Positions 53,799 to 62,878 of a DNA stretch of 64,000 nt are shown in pieces. Under the pieces are notes generated by a model. The model saw only the letters and a program-made list of their open reading frames with translations, did not search any database and was not told the origin of the DNA. This stretch comes from Blepharisma stoltei (taxonomy: Eukaryota; Ciliophora; Heterotrichea; Heterotrichida; Blepharismidae): the NCBI GenBank assembly GCA_914767885.1, contig CAJZBQ010000023.1, positions 863,433-927,432 on the forward strand, given 5' to 3'. Both the position numbers and the translations under genes were made by a program. Positions within the stretch are counted from its first letter, which is position 1. Each line of letters starts with the position of its first letter.

Positions 53799-56141
53799 AT
53801 GGTCAAGATCAGATGAAAAAATAACTTCCACGATAGCGACTCAGATTCAAATCTCTGCTATCGATCCAAAACGATTCCAAAAAAATCAAAATCCGTGTCA
53901 TCAGGCTCTAAAAATATCACAGACCGTGATTTGATTGATTCAACTTACCACACTATTGCTGGGGATATACAAAACGGAAAAGCACTGATTGAGAAGCTTG
54001 AGCACTCTTCATGACAGCACCTTGATGGTCCCCACCCATCAGGCTCCTATCAAAAATGCCCGATTTGTCTTGACACATACGATTCTGTTGAAAAAATGCC
54101 CATTTGCCTGCCATGTGGCCACACATTCTGCCGAATTTGCGTGAGTAAAATCTTATCTTATCTTATTATCATTAACGTTTAACATCCACTACGGGGTAGC
54201 CGTTTCCAGAGCTTTCACCATATTTGTACACGTGTCGGGCCCGTGGACCTAGATCGATCCCTTTTGTTGCTCCAGGGCACGCGCAAATAAGGTGTTCCGG
54301 CTTCGACGGGCTTTGCTGTCGCCACGACTTTTATTCGACTCAGCTCCTGCGCGTGTTCCGCCTAAGGGTCCACCTCCTTCGGGTGTGCTGAGGGGGTAAA
54401 AACTCAAGGTCTTGAACGCACTGAGGAGCAGTTCCTTTGGTTATCCCCAAACGTTAAACTACTATTGCTTGCAGAAGTTCTCGAGGTAAAAACTCAACCC
54501 CATAAATAAAATTGCTTGAGTGAGAGAAAGTTAGCAGAGCTAACTTCGCTTGAGCGAAAGCCATTTTATTTATGCGTGAGTAAAATCAAAGTGAGTATAG
54601 GCATGAGCCAATGTCCGTATGACAGAAAAGAATTCAACTCTTTTATGGAATTTCTGCCCATAAACTGAGCACTAATCCAAGAAAAAGAACGCTGCCCTGA
54701 GCATGGCCTGTATATAATTGGCTTTTGTCAAGAACACATAAAACTCCTATGCGGGAAATGTCTTTTTGAGCACAAGGAGCACTCATGTATGGACCTGGAG
54801 TCCGAGCAGGTTTCTAATCTGGTGTCTCAAAAAATGGACCATTAGCATTACTTACTCCCCCCTTCGTGAATGAACAAAACCATTAGAAAAATCGCTATTT
54901 TTTGACCAAAAAAACCCACCTCCGTGAGTGAAACAAAATTTTTTTTTAATAGAAAATTGTTTTATGGAAAAAAATTTGATATATAAATGATAATTAGTAT
55001 AATGAAATCTAGAGCTAATTCTGTTTAATTTTAAACGAATTGCTTTTAAAAACATAAATTTTATAATTAAATTAATATTTGCTTTCCAATTTTTGCGAAT
55101 TAGGATTTTTTTAAATTTCGAAAAAAAATTTTTTTTATAAAATTTAAATATAAATTTTTTTAAAAAAAAAAATTAACCCCCTCCGTGAGTGAACAAAATT
55201 TTTTTGTTCATTCACGGAGGGGGGGAGTTAGAGTGTTTAACGTGCTTTTCCAGCTCCGTAGGGTGATTTAATAAAGCCACAAGGGCTCACCCCATTAGAG
55301 ACCAATTGATGATGTCACCGGGCATTTCCGACGTCATCCTTTTTATCGAGTCGACGGACCATTCTAACAAGTGACGGCCAATTGGCTGCCACATCTCACG
55401 GGCTGCGTTGCCTTGCTAAAAAAACTTGACTCCTGCGCGTTTTGCCGCCTATGGATCTCCTTCCTCGGGAGTGTCAAGCAGTAAAACCCTATGCCCACCA
55501 AGCATCCAAGGATCAGGCGAGGAGGCTGTGCATCCCTCCCCATTGCTTACCTGATATAGCTAGATAAGGTTCCACTGGGAAAACTGAACCCTATAATAAT
55601 AAAATTGCCAAAAGGAAAGAAAATTCTTCCAAGAAGAATTTTCTAGACGACACCATTTTATTATTATTCTCAAAAAATGGATCAAATCAGCAAAATTGAG
55701 GTGAAATTGGAAGAGCAGATCAATGTCTGGACAAGTGCTTATGAAATGATTAACCAATATGTTCATCATATAGACGAAGCTTTGATGAGCAATTCTATTG
55801 AGCTCGCTGAAAGAGAACTGATAGAAATGATTCAAAAGAACGCTGAGGAATTCAGGAGGAAAACGGCAGAGTTTCAGCAGTTTGTTAGTGTAGAGCTGAG
55901 AGAGTCAATGAATAATATAGTTGGAGGGCTCCAAAAGCATTTAAATGTTGTGAAAGAGGTGAAGAGGAAATTTGAAAACATGGACACAGGGGAGAAATTA
56001 ATGATGAATTTAGAATATAATTTACCGTTTGGTGAAGAGCCAAAATCTGTGAAGAGGCTTAAGAAATTGTGCAAGATGATAGATAAGCCAGCTTATCTTG
56101 AGAGGTGACTCATGTATGGAATATCGTCAGCTGATGAATAA
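53799..56141 (+). CDS. RING/B-box (TRIM-like) zinc-finger protein (354 aa), split by two retroposons
   Basis: Start MVKIRWKNNFHDSDSDSN (the first UGA-Trp is residue 6). The RING finger begins CPICLDTYDS with CLPCGHTFCRIC; the first SINE-like element (54153-54587 removed) lies inside it. After removal it continues VSKIKVSIGMSQCPYDRKEF. The B-box-type finger CPEHGLYIIGFCQEHIKLLC, then GKCLFEHKEH, follows. The second insertion (54839-55681 removed) comes next, and the coiled coil (QISKIEVKLEEQINVW onward, ~residues 205-310) continues. UGA at 56106 is Trp (LERWLMYGISSADE), with TAA at 56139-56141. Total 1065 nt after removal. RING/B-box/coiled-coil proteins are usually E3 ubiquitin ligases. It is a paralogue of 57049-58814. 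Confidence 0.87.
54153..54573 (-). mobile_element. SINE-like retroposon IES, subfamily A (421 bp, 14-bp duplication)
   Basis: GCGTGAGTAAAATC at 54139-54152 and 54574-54587. Subfamily-A marks: TTCCGCCTAAGGGTCCACC, GTAAAAACTCAACCCC, and the right-end inverted pair ATAAATAAAATTG..CCATTTTATTTAT. The left tail is (TTATC)n-like. Removal of 435 bp restores RICVSKIKVSIG in frame. Confidence 0.88.
54839..55667 (-). mobile_element. SINE-like retroposon IES, subfamily A, carrying a nested MITE (14-bp duplication)
   Basis: TCTCAAAAAATGGA at 54825-54838 and 55668-55681. Right end ATAATAATAAAATTG..CCATTTTATTATTAT, and block GCCGCCTATGGATCTCC. The MITE at 54855-55230 sits 16 bp inside the left end. Removal of 843 bp restores LVSQKMDQISKIEVKL in frame. 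Confidence 0.87.
54855..55230. mobile_element. MITE family 1 nested in a SINE-like element (376 bp, TTA)
   Basis: TTA at 54852-54854 and 55228-55230. Complete family ends in the same orientation as 52299-52613. Confidence 0.92.
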
Positions 56142-56465
56142 ATTATTGGATATATTAAGCGATTTAGATATTTAAAGTAGGATTAAAATAAAGTTTTAAT
56201 TAATCCTTCTTATCAAATATATAAATTGCTTATATTATGTTTTGTCTCTGAAGAAGCAAAATTGGATACGAAATTTTATATTGATCAAATTTTACCTTGT
56301 AAAGGCAAATAAATAATAGCAGGGCATTATATAGCTATTAATTTGAATTTTCTTTTGTAGAAGTATTTAAAAAAAGCTCGAGAAATAAATTAATTATTTT
56401 GCCTTAACGATATGAATTAAATAAATGCTCATCTTTATTGTAAAATTCAAATTGTAAAGATAAAT
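56142..56465. other. Intergenic, AT-rich
   Basis: 324 bp upstream of a small gene; no element seen. Confidence 0.5.
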
Positions 56466-56723
56466 ATGGGAAACTGCATTGATAGAAAAGAAGCATCAAC
56501 AACCACTGTCAATTGTGAAAACTTAAGGCGTGCATTAAATTTAAGTCATTCCAGAAAAAAAAATAAATATCAAGCTGACTTAAGAAGACTAAGCTATGAT
56601 TTAAGGGGCAATACAAAAGAAGAAATGCTCAAAACAATTGTTCTTAATCAGCAGATATTTAATGCTAGACTCAACAGCAATAAGCAATCTCTCACAAGAA
56701 CAAGTACATTAGAGGAGTCTTAG
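56466..56723 (+). CDS. Small basic protein with MGNC lipidation motif (85 aa)
   Basis: MGNCIDRKEASTTTVNCENL, then a basic, helical-looking segment (NLSHSRKKNKYQADLRRLSY) and a Ser/Thr-rich end. MGNC is a strong myristoylation/palmitoylation signature, suggesting membrane attachment. No family recognised. Reasonable codon composition and a clean TAG stop; located between two RING/B-box paralogues. Confidence 0.55.
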   Translation: MGNCIDRKEASTTTVNCENLRRALNLSHSRKKNKYQADLRRLSYDLRGNTKEEMLKTIVLNQQIFNARLNSNKQSLTRTSTLEES

Positions 56724-57048
56724 AGCACTTAATTTTGAAATATTATTATAAATAAAAATTTGCTAACCACATAAACCATTTAAAAAATTTAAATGGTTTA
56801 TTCTCCTTATTATATCAGATCAGACAGCAAATGTAATTAATGCAAAATTTATTGGAAAATTATGAGGAGATTAAACAGTGAAGTTTAAGGGGTATATACG
56901 GCGTTAATCACAATTAGGCGATTTTACAAAATTTCTTTATGAAATTAAGTTAATTTTAATAAATAATAGCAAGATTTATAAATTATGTGATATAGAGTGC
57001 TTTGAAGTAAAATAAATATTATCATTTCAAGAAATAATCTTATTTAAA
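56724..57048. other. Intergenic, AT-rich
   Basis: 325 bp with a small hairpin (AACCATTTAAAAAATTTAAATGGTT, near 56771-56796) just after the small gene; possibly a 3'-end structure. Otherwise featureless. Confidence 0.45.
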
Positions 57049-58814
57049 ATGGACACAATCCCAAGCGATCAAGAAGAGCACGAACAAGAACTATTCAGAG
57101 AAGGGTGCTGCCCTTACTGCAACGAAGAACTTGGCTCTATTCATTTGCACATCCACCTGAACTCCTGTGATGTCTACAATGAAATCGTTGACCGGACTGA
57201 AAATATTGATATCAACTCAAGATGAGCTTCATTACGAAATTCGATATCTCAAGCAAATCCAAATGAAATTTTCGACTCAGACGAAGACATTCACATTTCA
57301 AGCTCTTCAGACTCAGTTTCTGTCTCAGAATATGAAAACCTTGGATATTCGTTTCCTTTTCCCTTTGATTCAAGACTTGATACCCCTCAATTCGGGTACA
57401 CTTTTATGAAGCACTCAAAAATTCCTTCATATCCTTGTGTGTACCCTCTCAGACCTCAGTCAAAGCATAATCGCCAATTTATAGGCTGCCCAGTTTGTTT
57501 CAATGAATATAACGTAATATCGCATTTCCCATTAGTTCTTCCAGCTTGTGGGCATACAGCTTGCAAGGTTTGCCTTGAAAAAATTGCAGAAGAGAGGTCA
57601 GTGATCAAGTGTCCAGTCTGCCGCTCAATGAATTTTAAAGAAGTTTATAGCTTGCCTGTTAACTATGCATTACTTGATGTGTCTGAGCATAAAGAGCACA
57701 AAGAATTGTGTAGCAAGCATAACTCAGAGATCATAGCCTACTGCAAAGATGATGACGTTTTGCTCTGTGGAGCTTGCGTTTTCGATCACAAAGCCCATGA
57801 CTCTTTCTTGCTCAGCGACTCAAGAGCTACAGAAGTTGCCAAAAATAGAATGGAAAATATCGACTCGCAAGAAAAAGAAATAAATAAAGTCAAAAGGATA
57901 TGGCAGACTGCAGCAAAAGAAATGAAAACTTACACAGACGAAATTAATATTGCTATGGAAATTCATACCGGTGAATTGAAAAAACATGCAAAAATTATGA
58001 TTAAAAAAATAAAAGAAAATACAGCTCAATGCATAAATCAGCTTATGCATTAAAATGGCTTGCCCACCCTCTTAATACCTAAGTTTGGAGAACGCAGGAA
58101 CCTTGCGGAAGGAAGGATTCCGCTCGGCGATGTGCATCAAGCCAGGTTTTACTTGTTTTTTCTGGAGTGCAATGTCGGATTAGGCTGACCGCAGCTCATT
58201 ATATGTCAAAGTTTTACCTCTGGGGAAGATGGATGCTTGGAGTGGGAAAAGAAAGGCCTAGCAAGGTCCTTTGAGCATGTCGGCCAATTTCAGTACGATA
58301 CCCGAAGATTTGTACTGAGCTACAAGTTCCGTCTTGGTCGAAAACTCGGCCAAAATTCCCTTTTCGAATTTTCTACGGCATGGCAGCCCATCTCACTACA
58401 CTCGAGTTAGTGTGAGACACATTTATGGAGGAGCATGGCCGATAGGCAGACGGTAGGTAGTCGCAAAGCGAAGTGGAGATAAATACTCTTTCAGGTATAA
58501 CAGGGAACTTTTCAATAATTTTAATTAACATAAATCAGCTTGGAAATTTTTTGCAAAAAGAAAACATAGAAAAAGTCAAGAAAAAAATCAATGAAAAAAT
58601 AAAAATTGTAAATAATGAGTTGAAGCTGCTTGATGATAAAAAATCAAAGTACGAAGAGCTGAGCATTATTGAGAAACTGAAAAAACCTTCGATTGAGGCA
58701 CTGGAAGATAAAGAGCCTCCAAATATTGATAATTTCAAGGCAATTGTAGCAAAGTTGAGGTTAGAGATTAATTATGAAGATGCTATTATGAACATGAACT
58801 TCCCTTTAAAATAA
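57049..58814 (+). CDS. RING/B-box (TRIM-like) zinc-finger protein (422 aa)
   Basis: Start MDTIPSDQEEHEQELFREGC. An extra N-terminal C-C-H-C-like cluster (CCPYCNEELGSIHLHIHLNSC) is followed by an acidic Ser-rich linker with UGA-Trp (NSRWASLRN). RING: CPVCFNEYNV, CGHTACKVCLEKI, KCPVCRSMNF (~residues 145-195). B-box: CSKHNSEIIAYCKDDDVLLC, then GACVFDHKAH. The long coiled coil (~265-420) is interrupted at CINQL by the SINE-like element 58045-58541. Exact removal of 497 bp gives AQCINQLGNFLQKENIEK, and the total is a multiple of three. A likely ubiquitin ligase; paralogue of 53799-56141, which carries different insertions. Confidence 0.87.
58045..58528. mobile_element. SINE-like retroposon IES, subfamily B (484 bp, 13-bp duplication)
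   Basis: CATAAATCAGCTT at 58032-58044 and 58529-58541. Contains GATGTGCATCAAGCCAGG, then TTTTACTTG, and CAAAGTTTTACCTCTGGGGA, shared with 61615-62019. A palindrome CTCACTACACTCGAGTTAGTGTGAG lies near 58391-58415. Confidence 0.85.
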
Positions 58815-58859
58815 ATCATCAATATGTATATTTTTGCAAATAACTTATATTTAAATTAG

Positions 58860-60353
58860 CTAAAATATAGAGCATTTCGAGCACTGGCAGCTTGATACTA
58901 CTTTTCTTTCCACCATTAATTGTGGCAGGTCTCTCTTAATTGGCCTGTTCATAATTTCAAATTCTTGGTTCATATATGCAAACCCTCGGTCCCCCAACTC
59001 AGTGATTTCTGACTTATAAAATGTATTATCATGAGTTTCAAGCGACATTTTTATATCATTCAAATTAAAATGCTTTTTAATGTCTTGGATTGTATAAGCC
59101 CCTTCTCTTGGAGAATTCAATCTGGTCAAGCTATCATTAAACCTGGTTTTGCCACTGTCAAAATGGTTTGATACTGAGCTATCATTTAAGCTATCATGCT
59201 GAGACTCGCTATACTCCAAATAAGAATCTCTTACAAACTCAGGGACTGATCCCATACTTACAGATCCTGGAGTTTGATGGGGCTTTGATAGAGTTTCTAG
59301 ACCAGAAAAATTAGTTGTGATAGTCCCGCTTAGCCTAAACGATAAATTGCTTTGCTCTTCAGAAGCCGAATATTCAAGTTCAAAAGGATCAATTCTGAGC
59401 TCATCGATTTCGTCACTTTTGAAGTCATAGCTGTTACTTCTTTGGGTTCTAGAAGTCATTGATGATATCTGAACGCTTTCTCGGTTTGTTATCGCGATGC
59501 TTGACTCTTCGTTTATTAAATCTGTGTTTAATTGAGGGATGAAGGGCTTGCTTTTGATTTCATGAAAATATTTTATTTCTTTTGATTTATTGTTTATTGT
59601 ATTGGTGATTTCTTTAATAGGCAATTGTGATGATTTTAGAGAAGCTCTTTCTCGCCTTGCGAAAGCGGGGATGATGTCTTCATCAGTATTTGGAGATAAT
59701 GATAAATTTGAGTGATCTAATTCAGAATCTTTTGAGTGGAAAGCAAGTTCTCTTGCTTCTTGAATCAGGAATAATAGTCTTTTTGCAGGAATCTTGGATA
59801 TGCTGTAGACAAAATTAATAAGTTCTTCAATAACTATTTGGGGATTTTTCTTAATTATCAGCTGATCAATTGATGACTTTGGATCTTTTAAGTAGTTTCT
59901 TGCAGTTGTGACAAAGTTACAAGCAAATTCTGAGGAATTTTCTAGAGAAATTTCTTTAAATTTTATACTGTTGAAATTTTCCAAGAGATTTATAATATTT
60001 GCCTTTTCTTCATCTATCCTTTTCTCGTTTGAAATTAATGTTACCTTTTTATTTCCCTCACTTATTTCAATATGAATCAAGATTCATTCTTTAAGCACCA
60101 AAATTTGATTTACGCTTAAATCATCAATTTCCTTGGGAATTTCTTCTGAAAATTGAAAGTGATTTTGCTTTATATGCCTAGATATAGATTACTTAATATA
60201 GAGCGAAACAACTTTGAAATCAATTTCTTTAGTATATTCAAGCTTTATTAGGTCTGAAATGAAGATTTTATCAAAAATTTGTGTGTTTAGGCTTGAATTA
60301 AGAATAACTTGTTCGTTGAAGTCAATTTTTGAATTTTGATTTTCTTTATTCAT
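58860..60353 (-). CDS. Unknown Ser-rich protein (492 aa)
   Basis: Start at ATG 60353 (MNKENQNSKIDFNEQVIL). A 15-bp intron (60178-60192) and a UGA-Trp (LKEWILIHIEISEG) join the first 110 residues to the rest. Residues ~90-200 are mixed and probably folded (IDQLIIKKNPQIVIEELINF, AKRLLFLIQEARELAF). Residues ~215-420 are Ser/Asn/Glu-rich and low in structure. The end has a Cys cluster SSCQCSKCSIF that could bind metal or be lipidated. No family recognised. No IES. Confidence 0.68.
60178..60192 (-). other. 15-bp spliceosomal intron
   Basis: Minus strand GTAATCTATATCTAG. Removal changes SLYIK-stop to SLYIKHIKQNHFQFSEEIP in frame. Confidence 0.88.
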
Positions 60354-61224
60354 ATTATTCAAACTCAAAATGGAATTTACTTTAGTAAACAAAAATAGTG
60401 CTTATATAAAAAATTTAATAATAAACTATTTCGATAAATTACCATTTATATATATTGTGGTCGATTATCAGAAATGAATTAGTTATTTATATAAGCTAAA
60501 TTCTTATTTATAAATAACCTTTGAAAATTGACAGCTCAAAAATAAGTTTATAATTAATTTTTCTTGCGTAATATATATCTGCCATAATTATTTTCCTCCA
60601 CTACTCATAGCAAGTTAATGTTGAGACTTGGGGACTTGAACTATCAAAATTTATTTCATATAATAGTATTGGTAAATAATATTGCAAACAAATTCATTTA
60701 TTTTTGATGAATTTTATGGATGGTTAAGATATTGGTGAAAATTTGCAAAAAATAATTATATTTTTAAATTTTTGTCAAAAATGACATGGTTTTTCAAAAA
60801 AACTAAGCAATTAAAGATGCTGCTAACTATTCCATAACATTTTATGCATTCATTCTTATATAACCTTGAGAATTATCTTTGCAAGAATGACGCACATCCC
60901 TCTATATCCTATTTGGCATTCTCTTAAATCATAAATCTTTCATCTGAATAGCCTAGACAGGCAGTTGGATACGGGGAGTTCCAAAATTTGCCTGCAATCA
61001 TATTATCTCTTTAATTTCTTCTTTTGTAACTACTTTAAATGGCTTTCAACAAAATTTTTTTAGATTGATTAGTGAATTTTATATAAATGATTATATTTTA
61101 CTCTCTAAGTTTCATTTTATAAACTTCGCCATTCAATCCAGGAAACACTTTATTGAAGCTATTTATAGTAAAACCCTATATTGTGTAATTGCATAGCAAA
61201 TGACTTGAGAAGGAAAAGCCAGGT

Positions 61225-61453
61225 TTGCAGTACAAAAATTTTTACTCACTCACTCACAATTAGTTTAATTTGTAAAATTTATGTTTTAAAATGCAAGCTG
61301 TTTAAAATTAAACAGAATTAACTTGAGATTTTATTATAATAATTATCACTTATATACTTTTTTTTTCTTAAAAAACTTTTGTTCGCTCATGGAGGGTGGG
61401 TTTTTGGGGTAAAAAATAGGGATTTTTCCAATGATTTTGTTCGATCAAGGAAG
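61225..61453. mobile_element. Partial MITE family 1, left tip decayed
   Basis: The core (TTTTAAAATGCAAGCTGTTT, CACTTATATAC) and right double tip (TTTTGTTCGCTCATGGAGGG, then TTTGTTCGATCAAGGAAGGG) are present. The left tip survives only as ACTCACTCACTCAC. Confidence 0.78.
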
Positions 61454-61614
61454 GGGGGATTTAGTATTTCTTCCATCAACTGCTTCAAAGCTTGAACATT
61501 TTCTTTTAAAAGCTTATTCAGAATGTTGATAACTACCAATTTTATATGTGTTGACGAAGTCTTATATAGTCTTATATAGTCTTCCTTAACTACCTATCTT
61601 TTTTCAGGATTCAT

Positions 61615-62019
61615 GTTTTATAATTCCTTGGTAAAGATTAAAATGGTATGGCAAGGGGTGACCCAAGGACCTAATGGCAAGAAAGGAGGATGGCGTTTAA
61701 TGATGTGCATATAGCCAGGTTTTACTTGGGTTGATGGTATGCTGACATCTGGGCCAAGGTTTTACCCTGAGGAAGATGGGACTCAGAATTGGAATGAGAT
61801 CAGCTACTCCGGTGAGGTTCGTCCCTAATCAATTGGAAAAGTTTCCAGCGCGATACCATACTTGCGCCAAAGGCTTTCATTTAAATTTCTAAAAAAATTG
61901 CCCCCTGTAAGCGAGTCGTTAAGAAGAAAAGGAATAGGGAAATTATTTATACAAGAAAGAAAAGAATTGATGATTGTGTGAAAAGAGAAATGAAAGATTT
62001 TGTAAAGTTAGGCTTTGCC
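61615..62019. mobile_element. SINE-like retroposon, subfamily B (about 405 bp, 13-bp repeat)
   Basis: TTTCAGGATTCAT at 61602-61614 and 62020-62032. Shares GATGTGCATATAGCCAGG and CAAGGTTTTACCCTGAGGA with 58045-58528. The right boundary is less certain because the flanking sequence stays open across it in one frame. Confidence 0.6.
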
Positions 62020-62369
62020 TTTCAGGATTCATCAAGAGGAAGACAGTTGAGAGTAAATTATAAATAATGGAGATTGTAAAATGAAAAGTGAAGTTTCATA
62101 GACTGAAGATATAGCAATATACAATAAAATTAGATTAGCTATGAGTGCTTTAAGCCATAAGGTTATACCTATTCTAAAGCAATCCAACCACTGGACACGA
62201 TGAAGTCTTACAAGAAGACTTCATCGCCCCCTTTGTGAGGAACAAAATGTTTGTTCGTTCACTCAAGGAAGCATGCTTTTACCACAAAAAATCGGTTATT
62301 CGTAGAGCTAGAAGAATTTTGATATAACTATGATATGAAAACTCATGAGCAAAACCTATCGTAAATTAG

Positions 62370-62652
62370 GACAGATCGATTTTCTTAAGTTTCAGCCTTG
62401 TCTAAAAAATTTCATTATATTGCTCATTAATGTTATAGATCTGTAGTTATTGACTTCTTCTGGATCTCCTTTTCCTTTATAAATAAGTTTTGTCTTAGCT
62501 TCATTTGCTTCATCAGGAATACCTCTCAATCTACAACAGTTGAGAAAATGTCTAATAGCTTCTGCTAGGGTATCTCCACCTTTCTTAATAATTTCGTTAG
62601 TTATCTTATCTAGACCGGGAGCTTTTCTGTTGGGTAGACTCTTAATAATATT
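62370..62652 (-). pseudogene. LINE-type reverse transcriptase fragment
   Basis: The minus strand reads SLPNRKAPGLDKITNEIIKK, then AKTKLIYKGKGDPEEVNNYR and SITLMSNIMKF. These match the finger-domain motifs (KAPG-D-I, L-I-x-K-G-D, N-Y-R-x-I-x-L) of non-LTR retrotransposon reverse transcriptases. Only about 95 codons remain. The palm YxDD region is absent, so it cannot be active. One UGA-Trp is needed near the downstream end. Confidence 0.8.
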
Positions 62653-62877
62653 CTACAAATTTATGAAGAAGATAATAATTAAATTTTTTAATATAATAAG
62701 TTTATGATATGATCGAGACTCATTTTCATTAATCTAATATTTTAATAGAAGTTTAGATATGGACAAACTAGATCCATTAATAATTTAATTCTTTTAGATA
62801 TTTTTCGTTAAGTATTTAGCTTAATTATTTCGAGGAACTGCTTGAAGTATAAAATAACTCACACACATATAAATTGG
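62653..62877 (-). pseudogene. Inverted truncated copy of the 3' end of the polycystin-like gene
   Basis: Read on the minus strand, 62877 to 62653 matches 19288 to about 19650 (less the element 19377-19522). It includes the last ~17 codons (IYMCVSYFILQAVPRNN and TAA) and ~170 bp of 3' flank at roughly 85-90 percent identity by eye. It is cut at its coding side directly by telomere repeats. Confidence 0.85.
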
Positions 62878-62878
62878 G

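Larger units (their letters stand above)
60354..62369. other. Subtelomeric region with element debris
   Basis: AT-rich, no intact gene. Contains a partial family-1 MITE, a subfamily-B retroposon, and at 62223-62270 a decayed family-1 tip (CCCCCTTTGTGAGGAACAAA, then TTTGTTCGTTCACTCAAGGA). Plus-strand 61930-62067 reads as a short lysine-rich open tail (REMKDFVKLGFAFQDSSRGR) that may be a gene remnant. Confidence 0.5.
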
